Shown piece after piece: positions 1-5,748 of a stretch of 15,245 bases of DNA; position 1 is the first letter of the stretch; every line of letters begins with the position of its first letter. The notes beneath the pieces were generated by a model. That model saw nothing but the letters and a program-made list of their open reading frames with translations. It was not told the DNA's origin and did not search any database. Origin of the DNA: Clostridia bacterium (GTDB lineage: Bacteria; Bacillota; Clostridia; Christensenellales; CAG-138); assembly GCA_016293975.1 (NCBI GenBank), contig JAEDCW010000044.1:1-15245 (forward strand), written 5' to 3'. Made by a program: the position numbers and the translations under genes.

Positions 1-2
1 AA

Positions 3-947
3 GCGAATAACAATGTAGGTGGACTCTTCTATTACCTCAGCTATGGTGTGGAATACGGTATATACCCCACACTCATATTCCTTGGTGTAGGTGCGATGAC
101 GGACTTTGGACCATTGATCGCAAATCCGAAAAGCCTCCTGCTTGGGGCAGCCGCGCAGTTTGGCATTTTTATCGCATTCTTCTTGGCCTTACTGCTTGGG
201 TTCTCACCGGAAGCCGCAGCTTCAATAGGAATTATCGGCGGTGCCGATGGTCCTACGACGATATTCACAACTGCCAGACTCTATCCGGATTTGTTAAGCA
301 CGATAACGATAGCTGCATACTCTTATATGGCGCTTGTTCCGTTCATACAGCCGCCTATAATGCGCGCGTTGACGACCAAGAAGGAAAGAAGCATAGTCAT
401 GTCACAGCTTCGTCCTGTTTCAAAACAGGAAAAGATTATTTTTCCGATTGTTGTCACAGTATTTACAGTATTGCTTCTGCCTTCAGCAGCTCCATTGCTA
501 GGAATGCTCATGTTTGGTAATCTGCTCCGCGAGTCGGGAGTTGTTGATAGGCTTTCCAAAACCGCACAGAACGAATTGGTAAATATCGTAACGATTCTTT
601 TAGGCCTTTGTGTGGGCGCAAAGGCACAGGCTGATGTATTCCTGTCTGTTGAAACGCTAAAGATTTTCGCTCTTGGTGTCGTGGCGTTTGCAGGCGGATC
701 TGCAGCCGGCGTGCTGTTGGCAAGGTTCATGAACTTGTTTATCAAGGATGAATCAAAGAGAATCAACCCTCTGATCGGGTCAGCCGGTGTATCCGCTGTA
801 CCGATGGCGGCAAGAGTTTCGCAGGTAGTCGGACAGGAAGAAAACCCCACAAATTTCTTGCTGATGCATGCAATGGGGCCCAATGTTACCGGAGTTATAG
901 GTTCTGCAATCGCCGCAGGCGTGTTTTTGTCAATATTCGGAGGTTAA
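3..947 (+). CDS. Sodium ion-translocating decarboxylase, beta subunit (5' truncated)
   Basis: This is the integral-membrane beta subunit of a biotin-dependent Na+-pumping decarboxylase (OadB/GcdB/MmdB family). The family decarboxylates carboxybiotin and moves Na+ out across the cytoplasmic membrane. The reading frame is open from base 3, and its first residues (ANNNVGGLFYYLSYGVEYG) align with the family upstream of any start codon. The GTG at 48 is therefore internal, and the true start lies before the window. Visible family signatures are FLGVGAMTDFGPL, the GGADGPTTIF segment that holds the conserved membrane aspartate, and HAMGPNVTGVIGSAIAAGVF near the C-terminus. Several hydrophobic membrane segments are evident. 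The alpha subunit starts 1 base after the stop codon, so the two are co-translated. The acid used (oxaloacetate, glutaconyl-CoA or methylmalonyl-CoA) cannot be read from the beta subunit; the alpha partner favours oxaloacetate. Confidence 0.93.
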   Translation, partial: ANNNVGGLFYYLSYGVEYGIYPTLIFLGVGAMTDFGPLIANPKSLLLGAAAQFGIFIAFFLALLLGFSPEAAASIGIIGGADGPTTIFTTARLYPDLLSTITIAAYSYMALVPFIQPPIMRALTTKKERSIVMSQLRPVSKQEKIIFPIVVTVFTVLLLPSAAPLLGMLMFGNLLRESGVVDRLSKTAQNELVNIVTILLGLCVGAKAQADVFLSVETLKIFALGVVAFAGGSAAGVLLARFMNLFIKDESKRINPLIGSAGVSAVPMAARVSQVVGQEENPTNFLLMHAMGPNVTGVIGSAIAAGVFLSIFGG

Positions 948-948
948 T

Positions 949-2367
949 ATGTCAAAACTGTTTATAACAGATACAATACTTAGAGATGCACATCAGTCTC
1001 AGGCTGCAACCAGAATGAGAACCGATGAAATGCTTGCTGCGTGTGAGATACTCGACAGCATAGGATACTGGTCTCTTGAGTGCTGGGGAGGCGCTACATT
1101 TGACAGTTGCCTGAGATTCCTCAATGAAGATCCGTGGGAAAGGCTACGTACCTTGCGCAAGGCATTACCAAATACAAAACTGCAGATGCTCTTCAGAGGT
1201 CAGAACATACTTGGCTATAAGCATTATGCGGACGATATTGTCGAGCGTTTTGTACGTAAGGCAATAGAGAACGGAATAGATGTTATTCGCATATTTGACG
1301 CACTTAACGACGTCAGAAATCTGGAATCATCGATTAAGTTCACAAAGAAATATGGCGGAATATGCGAAGCTGCACTGAGCTATACCGTAAGCCCGGTGCA
1401 CAGCGAGGATTACTTTGTAGATCTGGCAAAACAGCTCGTTCAAATGGGCGCAGACGTCATCTGCATAAAGGATATGGCAAACCTCTTGCTCCCGTACGAT
1501 GCCTATTCGCTCGTGAAACGCCTTAAATCCGAGATCAGTGTTCCGATTCACCTGCATACCCATAACACAGCAGGAACGGGCGACATGACCTATTTGATGG
1601 CTGTACAAGCTGGTGTCGATATCGTAGACTGTGCGTTATCAGCACTCGGAAATGGCACGTCTCAGCCTGCCACAGAGCCGTTGGTTGCGAGCTTGAAGGG
1701 CACAGAGCGCGATACAGGTTTAGATATAGAGAAGCTTGCTAAGGCATCAAGACATTTCATGGGTGTAGCGGAACGCCTCAAGAAGGACGGCTTTATTTCT
1801 GACAAGTCACTCAAGGTAGATACAAACATACTCATGTATCAAGTACCGGGAGGAATGCTCTCAAACCTCGTATCCCAGCTCAAACAGGCGGGTGCGGAGG
1901 ACAAGTATTATGAGGTACTTGAAGAGATACCGAGAGTTCGCAAAGATTTCGGATATCCTCCTCTTGTAACTCCCACAAGCCAGATTGTCGGAACACAGGC
2001 GGTTCTCAATGTAATATCGGGACAGCGCTATAAGATGTTCACGAAAGAGTCAAAGGCTGTGCTCGCAGGCGAATACGGTAGACTTCCCGGCGAGGTTAAT
2101 GAGGAAGTACGCAAGCTCGCCATAGGTGATAAGGCCGTTATAACGTGCAGACCCGCAGACTTGTTACAGCCTGAGTACGACAAATGTGTCGAGCAGGCGG
2201 GACCGCTCGCGCAGTCTGAGGAGGATGTTTTGAGTTACGCACTTTTCCCGCAGGTTGCAGAGAAATTCTTCCAGGCAAGGGCGGCAAGGAAAGAAGCCGC
2301 AGAACAGCCTGTCGAGGATACCTCAAACGAAGTACGCGTGCTTTATGTGGACGACATGACAGTCTGA
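949..2367 (+). CDS. Oxaloacetate decarboxylase/pyruvate carboxylase-type carboxyltransferase alpha subunit, without biotin domain
   Basis: This 472-residue cytoplasmic protein transfers a carboxyl group between oxaloacetate (or pyruvate) and biotin. The N-terminal TIM-barrel carboxyltransferase domain contains TDTILRDAHQS (metal ligand D13), the active-site lysine K174 in ICIKDMA, and the metal-binding HTH pair H203/H205 in HLHTHN. These match D17, K178, H207 and H209 of characterised OadA with a constant offset of four. The conserved PYC_OADA region follows to about residue 460, including QVPGGMLSNL and FGYPPLVTPTSQIVGTQAV. Full-length OadA is about 590 residues and ends in a biotinyl domain with an MKM motif. 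Here the protein stops at VRVLYVDDMTV, so the biotin carrier must be a separate polypeptide. An SD (GGAGG, 939-943) lies 5 bases before ATG 949 and inside the end of the beta gene. A 5S-type transcarboxylase subunit is an alternative, but the adjacent beta subunit argues for a Na+ pump. Confidence 0.9.
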   Translation: MSKLFITDTILRDAHQSQAATRMRTDEMLAACEILDSIGYWSLECWGGATFDSCLRFLNEDPWERLRTLRKALPNTKLQMLFRGQNILGYKHYADDIVERFVRKAIENGIDVIRIFDALNDVRNLESSIKFTKKYGGICEAALSYTVSPVHSEDYFVDLAKQLVQMGADVICIKDMANLLLPYDAYSLVKRLKSEISVPIHLHTHNTAGTGDMTYLMAVQAGVDIVDCALSALGNGTSQPATEPLVASLKGTERDTGLDIEKLAKASRHFMGVAERLKKDGFISDKSLKVDTNILMYQVPGGMLSNLVSQLKQAGAEDKYYEVLEEIPRVRKDFGYPPLVTPTSQIVGTQAVLNVISGQRYKMFTKESKAVLAGEYGRLPGEVNEEVRKLAIGDKAVITCRPADLLQPEYDKCVEQAGPLAQSEEDVLSYALFPQVAEKFFQARAARKEAAEQPVEDTSNEVRVLYVDDMTV

Positions 2368-2378
2368 CGATATATGCT

Positions 2379-2412
2379 CAAGAAAGGGTCAGCACATGCT
2401 GGCCTTTTCTTG
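2379..2412 (+). terminator. Hairpin terminator after the decarboxylase genes
   Basis: Two 16-base arms (2379-2394 and 2397-2412) pair along their whole length with only two G-U wobbles; the tip will open to a larger loop. The 3' arm contains CCTTTTCTT, so the U-rich stretch is inside the stem and no separate T-run follows. It sits 12 bases after the alpha-subunit stop, which fits an end-of-operon terminator. The missing free T-tract lowers certainty about its efficiency. Confidence 0.6.
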
Positions 2413-2438
2413 TAGGAAAGCAAAAGGTTTGCTATAAT
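2410..2438 (+). promoter_or_regulatory. Sigma-A promoter of the surE operon, extended -10
   Basis: A -35 box TTGTAG (2410-2415) and a perfect -10 box TATAAT (2433-2438) are separated by 17 bases. TG at 2430-2431 makes an extended -10. The expected start of transcription is near 2445, giving a leader of about 18 bases. The -35 box overlaps the last bases of the preceding hairpin, so terminator and promoter are packed edge to edge. Confidence 0.75.
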
Positions 2439-2462
2439 ACCTTGTGTGAATCGGAGGATATG

Positions 2463-3233
2463 ATGAATATATTGCTTACCAATGACGACGGAGTATTCGC
2501 AGAGGGCATAAGCTGTCTTGCAAAGGCTCTGAAAAAAGAACATAATCTGCTTATCGTCGCACCGGATACACAGAGGAGCGGCGCTGCGCATTCATTTACC
2601 ATGTATGTGCCTCTCAGGTGCAAAAAAGTAGAGCTTAAAGGACTTGAAGATGTACCTGCATATGCTGTGAGCGGTACGCCCGTAGACTGTGTGAAGCTCG
2701 CTTACGGAAATTTCGATTTTGATATCGATCTTGTAATATCGGGGATTAACGATGGGGAGAACAGAGGTACCGACGTATTTTACTCTGGGACCGTATCTGC
2801 CGCTGTGGAGGCGGTTTTACTGGGAATACCCGCTATAGCCGCATCGAATATCTCGTCGAATTGCAAGTATGGAGACGACACCGCCGAAGTTATCCGTCAG
2901 ATAGTAGGTAAACTCATAGAGACCGGCATTTCCAAGAATATGTTATTAAATATCAATGTTCCTGACTTGCCGATAAGCTCGCTCAAGGGAATGAAGATTA
3001 CAAAGCTCAGCGCACAAACCTATGAGAACATCTTCGACGAGAGAATAGACATGCGTGGCGGTAAGTATTATTGGCTTCCATCTGGGAAAACGACAGTCTG
3101 TGGCGAGAACGATGATAATGACGAAAGATGGGCAAACGAAGGTTATGCGACGATAACGCCGCTCGTACCAGATCTAACGGATTATAAAAGTATGGGATAC
3201 TACAAAGACATACTGGGGGACAGTCTCAAATGA
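2463..3233 (+). CDS. surE: 5'/3'-nucleotidase SurE
   Basis: SurE is a divalent-metal-dependent nucleoside monophosphate phosphatase of the cytoplasm, linked in other bacteria to stationary-phase survival. The 256-residue product begins MNILLTNDDG, with metal ligands D8 and D9. It continues with S39 in QRSGAAHSFT and N96 in SGINDGEN, the four expected metal-site positions, and then SGTVSAAVEA. Length matches the family (about 250). The start chosen is ATG 2463: GGAGG at 2453-2457 gives a 5-base spacing, and family members begin at exactly this residue. ATG 2460 is too close to the SD, and the TTG at 2442 lies upstream of the predicted transcript start. It is the first gene of the operon and its stop overlaps the next start by four bases (ATGA). 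Confidence 0.95.
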   Translation: MNILLTNDDGVFAEGISCLAKALKKEHNLLIVAPDTQRSGAAHSFTMYVPLRCKKVELKGLEDVPAYAVSGTPVDCVKLAYGNFDFDIDLVISGINDGENRGTDVFYSGTVSAAVEAVLLGIPAIAASNISSNCKYGDDTAEVIRQIVGKLIETGISKNMLLNINVPDLPISSLKGMKITKLSAQTYENIFDERIDMRGGKYYWLPSGKTTVCGENDDNDERWANEGYATITPLVPDLTDYKSMGYYKDILGDSLK

Positions 3234-4456
3234 ATCGAATTGCGGTAATCGGAGGCGGACCGTCGGGAATGCTTGCGGCATGTACTGCGGCGAAGAACGA
3301 CTGCTTGGTTACGATTTATGAACGAAACGAGAAGCTTGGAAAAAAGCTATACATAACGGGTAAGGGAAGATGCAACGTAACGAACAACGCTACGGAAGAG
3401 GAGTTCTTTGCGAATATTCCTCGCAACCATAGGTTTATGTACAGCAGTTTCTATTCGTTTACAAACCACGACCTCATTCGGCTTTTGAATACACTCGGAC
3501 TTGAAACGAAGGTGGAGCGCGGAGGCAGGGTTTTTCCGGCTTCAGATAAATCGAGCGATGTGTTGAAAGTCTTGACAAACTACGTGCGTCAGTGTAACGC
3601 AGAGGTACTGCTCAACACTCGTGTAAAATCGATCAGTAAGACCGGAGATAACAAGTTTTCGGTCAGAACAAACAACGGTGATTACACTTACGATTCGGTG
3701 ATAATTGCTACAGGCGGCGTGAGTTATCCTACAACGGGTTCAGATGGCGACGGGTACAGATTCGCCTCTGAATTAGGTATAAAGACTATAGATGCAAAAC
3801 CCGCTCTTGTTCCGCTTGTGACGATTGAAGAATGGCCTAAGGAACTGATGGGCTTGACACTTAAAAATGTCACACTAAGGGCATTTGACGGTAATAAAAA
3901 GGTGTTTGAGGATATGGGAGAGGTGCTCTTCACGCACTTTGGAATATCTGGACCGCTAGTGCTGACGCTTAGCAGTATAATTGCTGAACATCCTGAGAAT
4001 GTCAAAGTCTTTATAGACCTGAAACCGGCACTTACGAGGGAAGAACTCGACAGGCGAGTATTGAGAGACTTTCAAACTGCTAAAAACAAGCAGATGAAGA
4101 ATGCGCTTTTCGAGCTTATGCCGTCAAGCCTCGTGCAGATAATCTTACAGCTTGCGCAGATTGATCCTGATTTGGCGGTCAACTCGTTGACAAAGCAGGA
4201 CAGGGCGAGACTGGTGGAGATAATAAAGGCGATTCCTCTGGTGATTAAGGGAACGAGACCTATTGAGGAAGCGATAATCACAAGGGGCGGAATAGATACG
4301 CGGGAGATAAATCCGACTACCATGGAATCAAAAAAAGTAAGCGGTCTTTACTTCAGCGGCGAAGTCATTGACGTTGACGCCTTTACCGGTGGATTCAATC
4401 TTCAGATTGCATTTTCTACAGGATATTTAGCAGGGAGGTCTGCAAGTGAGAAATAA
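3230..4456 (+). CDS. HI0933/BaiN-family flavoprotein (NAD(P)/FAD-dependent oxidoreductase)
   Basis: This 408-residue protein belongs to the HI0933/YhiN/BaiN family of FAD-binding oxidoreductases. The N-terminus has a Rossmann dinucleotide-binding loop (IGGGPSG, residues 7-13). The family hallmark LGKKLYITGKGRCNVTN follows at about residues 36-52. The second FAD-contacting block is at the C-terminus: ITRGGIDTREINP and then GLYFSGEVIDVDAFTGGFNLQIAFSTG. Length is typical (about 400-420). BaiN has been tied to bile acid 7-alpha-dehydroxylation in Clostridium scindens, but the family is broad and nothing here points to that substrate; the reaction is unknown. The gene is translationally coupled to surE by a four-base overlap, and its last 11 bases overlap cmk. 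Confidence 0.88.
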   Translation: MNRIAVIGGGPSGMLAACTAAKNDCLVTIYERNEKLGKKLYITGKGRCNVTNNATEEEFFANIPRNHRFMYSSFYSFTNHDLIRLLNTLGLETKVERGGRVFPASDKSSDVLKVLTNYVRQCNAEVLLNTRVKSISKTGDNKFSVRTNNGDYTYDSVIIATGGVSYPTTGSDGDGYRFASELGIKTIDAKPALVPLVTIEEWPKELMGLTLKNVTLRAFDGNKKVFEDMGEVLFTHFGISGPLVLTLSSIIAEHPENVKVFIDLKPALTREELDRRVLRDFQTAKNKQMKNALFELMPSSLVQIILQLAQIDPDLAVNSLTKQDRARLVEIIKAIPLVIKGTRPIEEAIITRGGIDTREINPTTMESKKVSGLYFSGEVIDVDAFTGGFNLQIAFSTGYLAGRSASEK

Positions 4457-5129
4457 AATCAATATAGCAATAGATGGGCCTGCCGGTGCAGGAAAGAGCA
4501 CGATTGCCAAGGCGATTGCGCGAGAGCTGGGTATTGCATATCTCGATACAGGAGCTATGTACAGGGCGTGTGGGCTTAAGGCTTTGAATCTTGGCATCGA
4601 TTGCTTTGACGCAGAACAGATTACGCAAATGATACAGGACACCTCTATAGACATTACATACGAAGGCGGTGTGCAGAAGGTTTGGCTTGACGGGACAGAT
4701 GTTACGTCGCTTATCAGGACGCAGGAAGTTTCTAAGGCCGCATCCGATATAGGTACGAATGCGAATGTCAGAAAAAAGCTCGTGCATCTGCAGCAAACGA
4801 TTGCGGCCGATAAAAGCGTCGTGATGGACGGTAGAGATATAGCGATGTACGTTCTGCCAAATGCGGACTTTAAATTCTACGTTACAGCATCGGTGGAGGA
4901 GCGCGCAAAGAGAAGATACAAGGATTTGTACGAGTCAAACACACTAAACGGAAGGAGCATGGACGACTTGATTGTCGAAATCGCTGCAAGAGATTATGTT
5001 GACATGAATAGAGAGGCCGCTCCGTTGCGCCCTGCAGACGATGCAGAGATAGTCGATACATCTTGTTTAACTGCAGATGAAGCGGTAGAATACATATTAA
5101 CGAAGATTATGGATAAAGAAGAGGGCTGA
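4446..5129 (+). CDS. cmk: (d)CMP kinase
   Basis: Cytidylate kinase phosphorylates CMP and dCMP to the diphosphates with ATP in the cytoplasm, feeding RNA, DNA and CDP-lipid synthesis. The 227-residue protein has the P-loop GPAGAGKS at residues 11-18. It also has YLDTGAMYRA (32-41), MDGRDIAMYVLPNADFKFYVTAS (127-149) with the ASVEERAKRRYKDL lid region, and NREAAPLRPADDAEIVDTS near the end. All are Cmk signatures, and the length is normal. The start is GTG 4446, preceded by GGGAGG at 4433-4438 (7-base spacing); it overlaps the flavoprotein end by 11 bases. The residues after DGRDI are AMYVLP where GTVVLP is usual, a conservative departure. A cmk-plsC-ispH-S1 order is common in Clostridia. Confidence 0.95.
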   Translation: MRNKINIAIDGPAGAGKSTIAKAIARELGIAYLDTGAMYRACGLKALNLGIDCFDAEQITQMIQDTSIDITYEGGVQKVWLDGTDVTSLIRTQEVSKAASDIGTNANVRKKLVHLQQTIAADKSVVMDGRDIAMYVLPNADFKFYVTASVEERAKRRYKDLYESNTLNGRSMDDLIVEIAARDYVDMNREAAPLRPADDAEIVDTSCLTADEAVEYILTKIMDKEEG

Positions 5130-5133
5130 GAGA

Positions 5134-5748
5134 ATGCTGTACGTGTTCGCTAAAATATTTATCGCACCGCTCGTATGGTTGTTTTTGAGACCTAAGGTTT
5201 ACGGTCGAGAGAACCTCAATATCCAGGGCAAGGCGATTATTTGCTGTAATCACAGGGCTGCTTTTGACCCTGTGCTTTTGGCGATAATTTCTCCGAGATT
5301 TATACACTTCATGGCCAAGAAGGAACTCTTTGAGAATAAGTTTCTGGCGTTGCTCATGCGTTCATTGCTCGCGTTCCCGGTAAATAGAAAGAATACGGAT
5401 ATTCAGTCGCTGAAGAGGGCGATTAAGGTGCTGAACAAGGGGAAAATCTTTGGCATATTCCCCGAGGGCAAGCGCGCAATCACGGATCAGGTGGATAAAT
5501 TTGAAAAGGGTACTGCATACCTTGCCGTTAAGACTAATTCTCCGATAATACCTATGTATATCCATCCGGACAGCTATGGTTCAAGGCGTCCTACGGTAAT
5601 TGTCGGAAAACCTATTAACGTAAACAAACTGATACCGTACGCCAAGAAATCTGACCTTGTAGAAGTGGCGACAAACGAGATTGCAGATGCAATCGACAGG
5701 CTCAGATTGGCGCTGGAGGATTTGCTTGAAGATAATCATATCGAATAA
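5134..5748 (+). CDS. plsC: 1-acyl-sn-glycerol-3-phosphate acyltransferase (PlsC family)
   Basis: This enzyme acylates lysophosphatidic acid to phosphatidic acid at the inner face of the membrane, the second acylation of phospholipid synthesis. The 204-residue protein opens with a hydrophobic stretch (residues 4-18) suited to membrane anchoring. It has the catalytic HX4D motif NHRAAFDP (H40, D45), the FPVNRK block (81-86) and the glycerol-phosphate-binding FPEGKR motif (109-114), then SPIIPMYIHPD. The cmk stop is 4 bases upstream, and the SD (GAGG, 5121-5124) lies inside the end of cmk. The true ispH start lies within its last codons, giving a 23-base overlap. Acyl-chain preference cannot be deduced. 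Confidence 0.92.
   Translation: MLYVFAKIFIAPLVWLFLRPKVYGRENLNIQGKAIICCNHRAAFDPVLLAIISPRFIHFMAKKELFENKFLALLMRSLLAFPVNRKNTDIQSLKRAIKVLNKGKIFGIFPEGKRAITDQVDKFEKGTAYLAVKTNSPIIPMYIHPDSYGSRRPTVIVGKPINVNKLIPYAKKSDLVEVATNEIADAIDRLRLALEDLLEDNHIE

Noticed and set aside
323..883. Minus-strand open frame of 186 codons
   Set aside because: It lies wholly antisense to the beta-subunit gene, has no SD, and has a Ser/Thr/Pro-rich composition typical of a shadow frame.
48..947. GTG at 48 as the start of the decarboxylase beta subunit
   Set aside because: The frame is open to base 3 and the preceding residues match the family, so the gene continues upstream of the window.
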